64,000 nucleotides of DNA from Astropecten irregularis (Eukaryota > Echinodermata > Asteroidea > Paxillosida > Astropectinidae), in contig OZ020251.1 of the NCBI GenBank assembly GCA_963971285.1, forward strand, positions 2,914,001-2,978,000. Reading direction: 5' to 3'. This document shows positions 29,463 through 42,651 of this stretch, piece by piece (position 1 is the stretch's first letter; every line of letters begins with the position of its first letter). The notes beneath the pieces are model-generated. The model searched no databases and had not been told where the DNA came from. It saw only the letters and a program-made list of their open reading frames with translations. The translations under genes were made by a program, and so were the position numbers.

Positions 29463-30549
29463 TGGGGTCTGCGGGGTGAATCGAATCCAGTATCGCGGCG
29501 AGTACCGCACTGCATACTTGAAAATGAAAAAGTTTTTGATGAAAGAGTTCATGAACGGAACAAAGAACACAACGTGGAATGGAACCAAGAACGAAACATG
29601 GAACGGAACGTGGATTGGAACACAGAACAAAATGTAGAAAAAACACAGAACGGAACACAGAGTGGAACGCAGAAAGGGATGCACAACAGAATGCACGACG
29701 GAATACAGAACATTTGAACGCGGAGCGGAACGCAGTATACGGAATGCACAGATCGGAACGAGATTAGAACACGGATATCGGATAATGAAGCACGAAAAAA
29801 ACACGGGATGACACATGCAGAATAATCGCTACCTTCCGCATCCCATTCCTCTTCCCATTCTACGTTCAGTTCCGTGTTTAATTCCACCTTCTGCTCCAAG
29901 ATCTTTTCCAAGATTCGTTCCAAGTACCGTTAAAAGTTCCATTCCACGATTTGTTCCATCTACCATTCATTGACTCTTTCATCACTACCTTATTCATCTC
30001 CATGGGGGCCTATGTCAATAAACCTGGTAGCAGTCTACGTCCAAGCGAAAAGACCGCTAAGCCCGGTAGACAGCCTACTTCCCGGTGGAAAGACCGGTAA
30101 GCCCAGTAGATAGGACTCTTCCCGGCAGTAAGACCGGATTAGCCCAGTAGAAAGATTGGCTTATGCCTAATGGAGACAAGAAAAGCTTGCTAGTAAAAAT
30201 TACAAACGTAAAAGTTGCACGCAAGAGCTATATTCTACGAGTTGCATCTACGCTGCTTTGCATTGCTCACTAACGCTGCTTACTTAGTTCTAGAAGGAAT
30301 AGAGAAAGTTAGAGAGCAGCAGACATCAGAGAAAAGACTGATGTTTAATGATTCTACTGCTTCACATTATTATTATTAAACTGGCAGACCTTTGCCTAGA
30401 CCAGAAACAAGGAGTGACCCTCTTCACTGGTCTGTCGCAAAGGTTGGGGTAACAACGCCAGGCGGAAAACTGGATAAGTTCTCCTACCCCTCAAATAACT
30501 AAGTTTTTATTTTATTGAATGAAATTTTCATATCTGCATTTTAAATATA

Positions 30550-32938
30550 GATTTATCGCGTCATTTTTGGTTAATAACTAACCAAAATAATCTAGTAAAT
30601 AACCTAAAATTTTCTAATAATTTAAGTGAACGTCCTTGTAACGTTCTAAAAGTAAGACCAGATATTATTTATCGCGTCAACTTTGGTTAATAACTAACCA
30701 AAATATTCTAGTAAATAACCTAACATTTTCTAATAATTTCAGTGAACGTCCTTGTAACGTTCTAAAAGTAAGACCCGATATTATTTATCGCGTCAACTTT
30801 GGTTAATAACTAACCAAAATATTCTAGTAAATAGCCTAAATTTTTCTAATAGTTTCAGTGAACGTCCTTGTAACGTTCTAAAAGTAAGACCAGATATTAT
30901 TTATCGCGTCAACTTTGATTAATAACTAACCAAAATATTCTAGTAAATAACCTAAATTTTTCTAATAATTTCAGTGAACGTCCTTGTAACGTTCTAAAAG
31001 TAAGACCAGATATTATTTATCGAGTCAACTTTGGTTAATAACTAACCAAAATATTCTAGTAAATAACCTAAATTTTTCTAATAATTTCAGTGAACGTCCT
31101 TGTAACGTTCTAAAAGTAAGATCAGACATTATTTATCGCGTCAACTTTGGTTAATAACTAACCAAAATATTCTAGTAAATAACCTAAATATTACTAATAA
31201 TTTCAGTGAACGTCCTTGTAACGTTCTAAAAGTAAGACCAGATATTATTTATCGCGTCAACTTTGGTTAATAACTAACCAAAATATTCTAATAAATAACC
31301 TAAATTTTTCTCATAATTTTAGTGAACGTCCTTGTAACGTTTAATAACTAACCAAAATATTCTAGTAAATAACCTAAATTTTTCTAATAATTTCAGTGAA
31401 CGTCCTTGTAACGTTCTAAAAGTAAGACCAGATATTATTTATCGCGTCAACTGCGGTTAAAAACTAACCAAAATATTCTAGTAAATAACCTAAATTTTTC
31501 TAATAATTTCAGTGAACGTCCTTGTAACGTTCTAAAAGTAAGACCAGATATTATTTATCGCGTCAACTTTGGTTAATAACTAACCAAAATATTCTAGTAA
31601 ATAACCTAAATTTTTCTAATTATTTCAGTGAACGTCCTTGTAACGTTCTAAAAGTAAGACCAGATATTATTTATCGCGTCAACTTTGATTAATAACTAAC
31701 CAAAATATTCTAGTAAATAACCTAAATTTTTCTAATAATTTCAGTGAACGTCCTTGTAACGTTCTAAAAGTAAGACCAGATATTATTTATCGAGTCAACT
31801 TTGGTTAATAACTAACCAAAATATTCTAGTAAATAACCTAAATTTTTCTAATAATTTCAGTGAACGTCCTTGTAACGTTCTAAAAGTAAGATCAGACATT
31901 ATTTATTGCGTCAACTTTGGTTAATAACTAACCAAAATATTCTAGTAAATAACCTAAATATTACTAATAATTTCAGTGAACGTCCTTGTAACGTTCTAAA
32001 AGTAAGACCAGATATTATTTATCGCGTCAACTTTGGTTAATAACTAACCAAAATATTCTAATAAATAACCTAAATTTTTCTCATAATTTTAGCGAACGTC
32101 CTTGTAACGTTCTAAAAGTAAGACCAGATATTATTTATCGCGTCAACTTTGGTTAATAACTAACCAAAATAATCTAGTAAATAACCTAACATTTTCTAAT
32201 AATTTAAGTGAACGTCCTTGTAAAGTTCTAAAAGTAAGACCAGACATTATTTATCGCGTCAACTTTGGTTAATAACTAACCAAAATATTCTAGTAAATAA
32301 CCTAAATTTTTCTAATAATTTCAGTGAACGTCCTTGTAACGTTCTAAAAGTAAGACCAGATATTATTTATCGCGTCAACTGCGGTTAAAAACTAACCAAA
32401 ATATTCTAGTAAATAACCTAAATTTTTCTTATAATTTCAGTGAACGTCCTTGTAACGTTCTAAAAGTAAGACCAGATATTATTTATCGCGTCAACTTTGG
32501 TTAATAACTAACCAAAATATTCTAGTAAATAACCTAAATTTTTCTAATTATTTCAGTGAACGTCCTTGTAACGTTCTAAAAGTAAGACCAGATATTATTT
32601 ATCGCGTCAACTTTGGTTAATAACTAACCAAAATATTCTAGTTAATAACCTAAATTTTCCTAATAATTTCAGTGAACGTCCTTGTAACGTTCTAAAAGTA
32701 AGACCAGATATTATCTATCTCGTCAACTTTGGTTAATAACTAACCAAAATATTCTAGTAAATAACCTAAATTTTTCTTATAATTTCAGTGAACGTCCTTG
32801 TTACGTTCTAAAAGTAAGACCAGATATTATTTATCGCGTCAACTTTGGTTAATAACTAACCAAAATATTCTAGTAAATAACCTAAATTTTTCTAATAATT
32901 TCAGTGAACGTCATTGTAACGTTCTAAAAGAAAGACCG
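30550..32938. repeat. A array of U3, about 20.6 units, with a broken unit
   Basis: At about 31340 a unit is cut: GTCCTTGTAACGT is joined straight to TTAATAACTAACC, removing 42 bp. The series of variants before the cut (GATTAATAAC, GATCAGACATT, AATATTAC) is repeated after it near 31680-32090, so the array also holds an internal block duplication. Confidence 0.9.
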
Positions 32939-33079
32939 GATATAACCCAGTAGAAAGAAGGGATAATGCTTAATGGAGACAAGAAAAAGTGGTAGTAAAA
33001 ATTACAAACGTAAAAGTTGCACACAAAAGCTATATTCTACGAGGTGCATCTACGCTGCTTTGCAGTGCTCATTAACGCT

Positions 33080-33699
33080 GCTTCTTGCTGTCTAGTTTTA
33101 TTAAATTGCATCGAGCATCAAAGGTGCTTCTTGCTGTCTAGTTTAATTAAATTGAATCGAGCATCAAAGGTGCTTCTTGCTGTCTAGTTTAATAAAATTG
33201 AATCGAGCATCAAAGGTGCTTCTTGCTGTCTAGTTTTATTAAATTGCATCGAGCATCAAAGGTGCTTCTTGCTGTCTAGTTTTATTAAATTGCATCGAGC
33301 ATCAAAGGTGCTTCTTGCTGTCTAGTTTTATTAAATTGCATCGAGCATCAAAGGTGCTTCTTGCTGTCTAGTTTTATTAAATTGCATCGAGCATCAAAGG
33401 TGCTTCTTGCCATCTAGTTTTATTAAATTGCATCGAGCATCAAAGGTGCTTCTTGCTGTCTCGTTTTATTAAATTGCATCGAGCATCAAGATCAAAGGTG
33501 CTTCTTGCTGTCTAGTTTTATTAAATTGCATCGAGCATCAAAGGTGCTTCTTGCTGTCTAGTTTTATTAAATTGCATCGAGCATCAAAGGTGCTTCTTGC
33601 TGTCTAGTTTTATTAAATTGCATTGAGCATCAAAGGTGCTTCTTGCTGTCTAGTTTTATTAAATTGCAACGAGCATCAAAGGTGCTTCTTGCTGTCTAG
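33080..33699. repeat. B array of U3 (620 bp)
   Basis: First array with the GCTGTCTCGTTTT variant, which then persists through U9. Confidence 0.9.
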
Positions 33700-33747
33700 T
33701 TTTATTTTATTGAATGTAATTTTCATGTTTTCATGAAAAAATCACAT

Positions 33748-33825
33748 GCTGGCTCAGGTGGGATTCGAACCCACGACCTCCTGCTTACTAGTGCAGGTGC
33801 CATACCGCTAGGCCACCGTGCTAGC
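33748..33825 (-). tRNA. tRNA-like gene, copy 4
   Basis: Intact T arm as in copy 1. Followed by the GTTCATGAATGG form of E shared with copies 5 and 6. Confidence 0.6.
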
Positions 33826-34912
33826 TGGGGTCTGCGGGGTGAATCGAATCCAGTATCGCGGCGAGTACCGCACTGCATACTTGAAAATGAAAAAGTTTTT
33901 GATGAAAGAGTTCATGAATGGAACAAAGAACACAACGTGGAATGGAACCAAGAACGAAACATGGAACGGAACGTGGATTGGAACACAGAACAAAATGTAG
34001 AAAAAACACAGAACGGAACACAGAGTGGAACGCAGAAAGGGATGCACAACAGAATGCACGACGGAATACAGAACATTTGAACGCGGAGCGGAACGCAGTA
34101 TACGGAATGCACAGATCGGAACGAGATTAGAACACGGATATCGGATAATGAAGCACGAAAAAAACACGGGATGACACATGCAGAATAATCGCTACCTTCC
34201 GCATCCCATTCCTCTTCCCATTCTACGTTCAGTTCCGTGTTTAATTCCACCTTCTGCTCCAAGATCTTTTCCAAGATTCGTTCCAAGTACCGTTAAAAGT
34301 TCCATTCCACGATTTGTTCCATCTACCATTCATTGACTCTTTCATCACTACCTTATTCATCTCCATGGGGGCCTATGTCAATAAACCTGGTAGCAGTCTA
34401 CGTCCAAGCGAAAAGACCGCTAAGCCCGGTAGACAGCCTACTTCCCGGTGGAAAGACCGGTAAGCCCAGTAGATAGGACTCTTCCCGGCAGTAAGACCGG
34501 ATTAGCCCAGTAGAAAGATTGGCTTATGCCTAATGGAGACAAGAAAAGCTTGCTAGTAAAAATTACAAACGTAAAAGTTGCACGCAAGAGCTATATTCTA
34601 CGAGTTGCATCTACGCTGCTTTGCATTGCTCACTAACGCTGCTTACTTAGTTCTAGAAGGAATAGAGAAAGTTAGAGAGCAGCAGACATCAGAGAAAAGA
34701 CTGATGTTTAATGATTCTACTGCTTCACCTTATTATTATTAAACTGGCAGACCTTTGCCTAGACCAGAAACAAGGAGTGACCCTCTTCACTGGTCTGTCG
34801 CAAAGGTTGGGGTAACAACGCCAGGCGGAAAACTGGATAAGTTCTCCTACCCCTCAAATAACTAAGTTTTTATTTTATTGAATGAAATTTTCATATCTGC
34901 ATTTTAAATATA

Positions 34913-36530
34913 GATTTATCGCGTAAACTTTGGTTAATAACTAACCAAAATAATCTAGTAAATAACCTAAAATTTTCTAATAATTTAAGTGAACGTCCTT
35001 GTAACGTTCTAAAAGTAAGACCAGATATTATTTATCGCGTCAACTTTGGTTAATAACTAACCAAAATATTCTAGTAAATAACCTAACATTTTCTAATAAT
35101 TTAAGTGAACGTCCTTGTAACGTTCTAAAAGTAAGACCAGACATTATTTATCGCGTCAACTTTGGTTAATAACTAACCAAAATATTCTAGTTAATAACCT
35201 AAATATTTCTAATAATTTCAGTGAACGTCCTTGTAACGTTCTAAAAGTAAGACCCGATATTATTTATCGCGTCAACTTTGGTTAATAACTAACCAAAATA
35301 TTCTAGTAAATAGCCTAAATTTTTCTAATAGTTTCAGTGAACGTCCTTGTAACGTTCTAAAAGTAAGACCAGATATTATTTATCGCGTCAACTTTGATTA
35401 ATAACTAACCAAAATATTCTAGTAAATAACCTAAATTTTTCTAATAATTTCAGTGAACGTCCTTGTAACGTTCTAAAAGTAAGACCAGATATTATTTATC
35501 GCGTCAACTTTGGTTAATAACTAACCAAAATATTCTAGTAAATAACCTAAATTTTTCTAATAATTTCAGTGAACGTCCTTGTAACGTTCTAAAAGTAAGA
35601 TCAGACATTATTTATCGCGTCAACTTTGGTTAATAACTAACCAAAATATTCTAGTAAATAACCTAAATATTACTAATAATTTCAGTGAACGTCCTTGTAA
35701 CGTTCTAAAAGTAAGACCAGATATTATTTATCTCGTCAACTTTGGTTAATAACTAACAAAAATATTCTAATAAATAACGTAAATTTTTCTCATAATTTTA
35801 GTGAACGTCCTTGTAACGTTCTAAAAGTAAGACCAGATATTATTTATCGCGTCAACTTTGGTTAATAACTAACCAAAATAATCTAGTAAATAACCTCAAA
35901 TTTTCTAATAATTTAAGTGAACGTCCTTGTAACGTTCTAAAAGTAAGACCAGATATTATTTATCGCGTCAACTTTGGTTAATAACTAACCAAAATATTCA
36001 AGTAAATAACCTAAATTTTTCTAATAATTTCAGTGAACTCCCTTGTAACGTTCTAAAAGTAAGACCAGATATTATTTATCGCGTCAACTTTGGTTAATAA
36101 CTAACCAAAATATTCTAGTTAATAACCTAAATATTTCTAATAATTTCAGTGAACGTCCTTGTAACGTTCTAAAAGTAAGACCAGATATTATTTATCGCGT
36201 CAACTTTGATTAATAACTAACCAAAATATTCTAGTAAATAACCTAAATTTTTCTAATAATTTCAGTGAACGTCCTTGTAACGTTCTAAAAGTAAGACCAG
36301 ATATTATTTATCGCGTCAACTTTGGTTAATAACTAACCAAAATATTCTAGTAAATAACCTAAATTTTTCTAATAATTTCAGTGAACGTCCTTGTTACGTT
36401 CTAAAAGTAAGACCAGATATTATTTATCGCGTCAACTTTGGTTAATAACTAACCAAAATATTCTAGTAAATAACCTAAATTTTTCTAATAATTTCAGTGA
36501 ACGTCATTGTAACGTTCTAAAAGAAAGACC
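34913..36530. repeat. A array of U4, 14 units (1,618 bp)
   Basis: Has exactly the same length as the U8 and U10 arrays. Variant order: AATCTAG, CTAACATT, CAGACATT, CCCGATATT, GATTAATAAC, GATCAGACATT, TATCTCG and GAACTCCC. Confidence 0.9.
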
Positions 36531-36672
36531 GGATATAACCCAGTAGAAAGAAGGGATAATGCTTAATGGAGACAAGAAAAAGTGGTAGTAAAAATTACAA
36601 ACGTAAAAGTTGCACACAAAAGCTATATTCTACGAGGTGCATCTACGCTGCTTTGCAGTGCTCATTAACGCT

Positions 36673-37082
36673 GCTTCTTGCTGTCTAGTTTTATTAAATT
36701 GCATCGAGCATCAAAGGTGCTTCTTGCTGTCTAGTTTAATTAAATTGAATCGAGCATCAAAGGTGCTTCTTGCTGTCTAGTTTAATAAAATTGAATCGAG
36801 CATCAAAGGTGCTTCTTGCTGTCTAGTTTTATTAAATTGCATCGAGCATCAAAGGTGCTTCTTGCTGTCTAGTTTTATTAAATTGCATCGAGCATCAAAG
36901 GTGCTTCTTGCTGTCTAGTTTGATTAAATTGCATCGAGCATCAAAGGTGCTTCTTGCTGTCTAGTTTTATTAAATTGCATCGAGCATCAAAGGTGCTTCT
37001 TGCCATCTAGTTTTATTAAATTGCATCGAGCATCAAAGGTGCTTCTTGCTGTCTCGTTTTATTAAATTGCATCGAGCATCAA
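36673..37082. repeat. B array of U4, truncated (410 bp)
   Basis: Nine units, ending in the middle of the unit that elsewhere carries the GATCAA marker. Confidence 0.9.
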
Positions 37083-37782
37083 CGTTCCCATTCTACGTTC
37101 AGTTCCGTGTTTAATTCCACCTTCTGCTCCAAGATCTTTTCCAAGATTCGTTCCAAGTACCGTTAAAAGTTCCATTCCACGATTTGTTCCATCTACCATT
37201 CATTGACTCTTTCATCACTACCTTATTCATCTCCATGGGGGCCTATGTCAATAAACCTGGTAGCAGTCTACGTCCAAGCGAAAAGACCGCTAAGCCCGGT
37301 AGACAGCCTACTTCCCGGTGGAAAGACCGGTAAGCCCAGTAGATAGGACTCTTCCCGGCAGTAAGACCGGATTAGCCCAGTAGAAAGATTGGCTTATGCC
37401 TAATGGAGACAAGAAAAGCTTGCTAGTAAAAATTACAAACGTAAAAGTTGCACGCAAGAGCTATATTCTACGAGTTGCATCTACGCTGCTTTGCATTGCT
37501 CACTAACGCTGCTTACTTAGTTCTAGAAGGAATAGAGAAAGTTAGAGAGCAGCAGACATCAGAGAAAAGACTGATGTTTAATGATTCTACTGCTTCACCT
37601 TATTATTATTAAACTGGCAGACCTTTGCCTAGACCAGAAACAAGGAGTGACCCTCTTCACTGGTCTGTCGCAAAGGTTGGGGTAACAACGCCAGGCGGAA
37701 AACTGGATAAGTTCTCCTACCCCTCAAATAACTAAGTTTTTATTTTATTGAATGAAATTTTCATATCTGCATTTTAAATATA

Positions 37783-40676
37783 GATTTATCGCGTAAACTT
37801 TGGTTAATAACTAACCAAAATAATCTAGTAAATAACCTAAAATTTTCTAATAATTTAAGTGAACGTCCTTGTAACGTTCTAAAAGTAAGACCAGATATTA
37901 TTTATCGCGTCAACTTTGGTTAATAACTAACCAAAATATTCTAGTAAATAACCTAACATTTTCTAATAATTTAAGTGAACGTCCTTGTAACGTTCTAAAA
38001 GTAAGACCAGACATTATTTATCGCGTCAACTTTGGTTAATAACTAACCAAAATATTCTAGTTAATAACCTAAATATTTCTAATAATTTCAGTGAACGTCC
38101 TTGTAACGTTCTAAAAGTAAGACCCGATATTATTTATCGCGTCAACTTTGGTTAATAACTAACCAAAATATTCTAGTAAATAGCCTAAATTTTTCTAATA
38201 GTTTCAGTGAACGTCCTTGTAACGTTCTAAAAGTAAGACCAGATATTATTTATCGCGTCAACTTTGATTAATAACTAACCAAAATATTCTAGTAAATAAC
38301 CTAAATTTTTCTAATAATTTCAGTGAACGTCCTTGTAACGTTCTAAAAGTAAGACCAGATATTATTTATCGCGTCAACTTTGGTTAATAACTAACCAAAA
38401 TATTCTAGTAAATAACCTAAATTTTTCTAATAATTTCAGTGAACGTCCTTGTAACGTTCTAAAAGTAAGATCAGACATTATTTATCGCGTCAACTTTGGT
38501 TAATAACTAACCAAAATATTCTAGTAAATAACCTAAATATTACTAATAATTTCAGTGAACGTCCTTGTAACGTTCTAAAAGTAAGACCAGATATTATTTA
38601 TCTCGTCAACTTTGGTTAATAACTAACAAAAATATTCTAATAAATAACGTAAATTTTTCTCATAATTTTAGTGAACGTCCTTGTAACGTTCTAAAAGTAA
38701 GACCAGATATTATTTATCGCGTCAACTTTGGTTAATAACTAACCAAAATAATCTAGTAAATAACCTCAAATTTTTTAATAATTTAAGTGAACGTCCTTGT
38801 AACGTTCTAAAAGTAAGACCAGATATTATTTATCGCGTCAACTTTGGTTAATAACTAACCAAAATATTCTAGTAAATAACCTAAATTTTTCTAATAATTT
38901 CAGTGAACTCCCTTGTAACGTTCTAAAAGTAAGACCAGATATTATTTATCGCGTCAACTTTGGTTAATAACTAACAAAAATATTCTAATAAATAACGTAA
39001 ATTTTTCTCATAATTTTAGTGAACGTCCTTGTAACGTTCTAAAAGTAAGACCAGATATTATTTATCGCGTCAACTTTGGTTAATAACTAACCAAAATAAT
39101 CTAGTAAATAACCTCAAATTTTCTAATAATTTAAGTGAACGTCCTTGTAACGTTCTAAAAGTAAGACCAGATATTATTTATCGCGTCAACTTTGGTTAAT
39201 AACTAACCAAAATATTCTAGTAAATAACCTAACATTTTCTAATAATTTAAGTGAACGTCCTTGTAACGTTCTAAAAGTAAGACCAGACATTATTTATCGC
39301 GTCAACTTTGGTTAATAACTAACCAAAATATTCTAGTTAATAACCTAAATATTTCTAATAATTTCAGTGAACGTCCTTGTAACGTTCTAAAAGTAAGACC
39401 CGATATTATTTATCGCGTCAACTTTGGTTAATAACTAACCAAAATATTCTAGTAAATAGCCTAAATTTTTCTAATAGTTTCAGTGAACGTCCTTGTAACG
39501 TTCTAAAAGTAAGACCAGATATTATTTATCGCGTCAACTTTGATTAATAACTAACCAAAATATTCTAGTAAATAACCTAAATTTTTCTAATAATTTCAGT
39601 GAACGTCCTTGTAACGTTCTAAAAGTAAGACCAGATATTATTTATCGCGTCAACTTTGGTTAATAACTAACCAAAATATTCTAGTAAATAACCTAAATTT
39701 TTCTAATAATTTCAGTGAACGTCCTTGTAACGTTCTAAAAGTAAGATCAGACATTATTTATCGCGTCAACTTTGGTTAATAACTAACCAAAATATTCTAG
39801 TAAATAACCTAAATATTACTAATAATTTCAGTGAACGTCCTTGTAACGTTCTAAAAGTAAGACCAGATATTATTTATCTCGTCAACTTTGGTTAATAACT
39901 AACAAAAATATTCTAATAAATAACGTAAATTTTTCTCATAATTTTAGTGAACGTCCTTGTAACGTTCTAAAAGTAAGACCAGATATTATTTATCGCGTCA
40001 ACTTTGGTTAATAACTAACCAAAATAATCTAGTAAATAACCTCAAATTTTCTAATAATTTAAGTGAACGTCCTTGTAACGTTCTAAAAGTAAGACCAGAT
40101 ATTATTTATCGCGTCAACTTTGGTTAATAACTAACCAAAATATTCTAGTAAATAACCTAAATTTTTCTAATAATTTCAGTGAACTCCCTTGTAACGTTCT
40201 AAAAGTAAGACCAGATATTATTTATCGCGTCAACTTTGGTTAATAACTAACCAAAATATTCTAGTTAATAACCTAAATATTTCTAATAATTTCAGTGAAC
40301 GTCCTTGTAACGTTCTAAAAGTAAGACCAGATATTATTTATCGCGTCAACTTTGATTAATAACTAACCAAAATATTCTAGTAAATAACCTAAATTTTTCT
40401 AATAATTTCAGTGAACGTCCTTGTAACGTTCTAAAAGTAAGACCAGATATTATTTATCGCGTCAACTTTGGTTAATAACTAACCAAAATATTCTAGTAAA
40501 TAACCTAAATTTTTCTAATAATTTCAGTGAACGTCCTTGTTACGTTCTAAAAGTAAGACCAGATATTATTTATCGCGTCAACTTTGGTTAATAACTAACC
40601 AAAATATTCTAGTAAATAACCTAAATTTTTCTAATAATTTCAGTGAACGTCATTGTAACGTTCTAAAAGAAAGACC
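37783..40676. repeat. A array of U5, about 25 units, 1,276-bp block duplication
   Basis: The series of variants from CTAACATT to GAACTCCC occurs twice. The TATCTCG variant is at 38601 and 39877, exactly 1,276 bp or 11 units apart. A chimeric unit at about 38949 combines a TATCGCG left part with the CTAACAAAAATATT right part and marks the crossover. The array is 1,276 bp longer than the 1,618-bp class. Confidence 0.9.
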
Positions 40677-40818
40677 GGATATAACCCAGTAGAAAGAAGG
40701 GATAATGCTTAATGGAGACAAGAAAAAGTGGTAGTAAAAATTACAAACGTAAAAGTTGCACACAAAAGCTATATTCTACGAGGTGCATCTACGCTGCTTT
40801 GCAGTGCTCATTAACGCT

Positions 40819-41438
40819 GCTTCTTGCTGTCTAGTTTTATTAAATTGCATCGAGCATCAAAGGTGCTTCTTGCTGTCTAGTTTAATTAAATTGAATCGAG
40901 CATCAAAGGTGCTTCTTGCTGTCTAGTTTAATAAAATTGAATCGAGCATCAAAGGTGCTTCTTGCTGTCTAGTTTTATTAAATTGCATCGAGCATCAAAG
41001 GTGCTTCTTGCTGTCTAGTTTTATTAAATTGCATCGAGCATCAAAGGTGCTTCTTGCTGTCTAGTTTGATTAAATTGCATCGAGCATCAAAGGTGCTTCT
41101 TGCTGTCTAGTTTTATTAAATTGCATCGAGCATCAAAGGTGCTTCTTGCCATCTAGTTTTATTAAATTGCATCGAGCATCAAAGGTGCTTCTTGCTGTCT
41201 CGTTTTATTAAATTGCATCGAGCATCAAGATCAAAGGTGCTTCTTGCTGTCTAGTTTTATTAAATTGCATCGAGCATCAAAGGTGCTTCTTGCTGTCTAG
41301 TTTTATTAAATTGCATCGAGCATCAAAGGTGCTTCTTGCTGTCTAGTTTTATTAAATTGCATTGAGCATCAAAGGTGCTTCTTGCTGTCTAGTTTTATTA
41401 AATTGCAACGAGCATCAAAGGTGCTTCTTGCTGTCTAG
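40819..41438. repeat. B array of U5 (620 bp)
   Basis: Standard length, both position markers present. Confidence 0.9.
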
Positions 41439-41486
41439 TTTTATTTTATTGAATGTAATTTTCATGTTTTCATGACAAAATCACAT

Positions 41487-41564
41487 GCTGGCTCAGGTGG
41501 GATTCGAACCCACGACCTCCTGCTTACTAGTGCAGGTGCCATACCGCTAGGCCACCGTGCTAGC
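41487..41564 (-). tRNA. tRNA-like gene, copy 5 (weakened terminator)
   Basis: Gene body as in copy 4. The downstream T run is cut to TTTT by one change (ATGACAAAATC on the plus strand), the only copy so affected. Confidence 0.6.
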
Positions 41565-42651
41565 TGGGGTCTGCGGGGTGAATCGAATCCAGTATCGCGG
41601 CGAGTACCGCACTGCATACTTGAAAATGAAAAAGTTTTTGATGAAAGAGTTCATGAATGGAACAAAGAACACAACGTGGAATGGAACCAAGAACGAAACA
41701 TGGAACGGAACGTGGATTGGAACACAGAACAAAATGTAGAAAAAACACAGAACGGAACACAGAGTGGAACGCAGAAAGGGATGCACAACAGAATGCACGA
41801 CGGAATACAGAACATTTGAACGCGGAGCGGAACGCAGTATACGGAATGCACAGATCGGAACGAGATTAGAACACGGATATCGGATAATGAAGCACGAAAA
41901 AAACACGGGATGACACATGCAGAATAATCGCTACCTTCCGCATCCCATTCCTCTTCCCATTCTACGTTCAGTTCCGTGTTTAATTCCACCTTCTGCTCCA
42001 AGATCTTTTCCAAGATTCGTTCCAAGTACCGTTAAAAGTTCCATTCCACGATTTGTTCCATCTACCATTCATTGACTCTTTCATCACTACCTTATTCATC
42101 TCCATGGGGGCCTATGTCAATAAACCTGGTAGCAGTCTACGTCCAAGCGAAAAGACCGCTAAGCCCGGTAGACAGCCTACTTCCCGGTGGAAAGACCGGT
42201 AAGCCCAGTAGATAGGACTCTTCCCGGCAGTAAGACCGGATTAGCCCAGTAGAAAGATTGGCTTATGCCTAATGGAGACAAGAAAAGCTTGCTAGTAAAA
42301 ATTACAAACGTAAAAGTTGCACGCAAGAGCTATATTCTACGAGTTGCATCTACGCTGCTTTGCATTGCTCACTAACGCTGCTTACTTAGTTCTAGAAGGA
42401 ATAGAGAAAGTTAGAGAGCAGCAGACATCAGAGAAAAGACTGATGTTTAATGATTCTACTGCTTCACCTTATTATTATTAAACTGGCAGACCTTTGCCTA
42501 GACCAGAAACAAGGAGTGACCCTCTTCACTGGTCTGTCGCAAAGGTTGGGGTAACAACGCCAGGCGGAAAACTGGATAAGTTCTCCTACCCCTCAAATAA
42601 CTAAGTTTTTATTTTATTGAATGAAATTTTCATATCTGCATTTTAAATATA

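Larger units (their letters stand above)
27020..30377. repeat. Macro-unit U2 (3,358 bp)
   Basis: H 27020, A 27192-28578, B 28720-29336, tRNA-like 29385-29462, E 29536-29966. The A array starts with GCGTCATTTTTGG, shared only with U3. Confidence 0.9.
30378..34740. repeat. Macro-unit U3 (4,363 bp)
   Basis: H 30378, A 30550-32938, B 33080-33699, tRNA-like 33748-33825, E 33899-34329. Confidence 0.9.
34741..37610. repeat. Macro-unit U4 (2,870 bp), tRNA-like gene deleted
   Basis: H 34741, A 34913-36530, B 36673-37082, then an abrupt join at GAGCATCAACG / TTCCCATTCTACG. The second half of the B array, the tRNA-like gene and the GGAAC arm of E are missing, about 0.73 kb relative to U3. The GTTCC arm of E (from 37085) and F follow. 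Confidence 0.9.
37611..42479. repeat. Macro-unit U5 (4,869 bp, longest)
   Basis: H 37611, A 37783-40676, B 40819-41438, tRNA-like 41487-41564, E 41638-42068. Confidence 0.9.
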
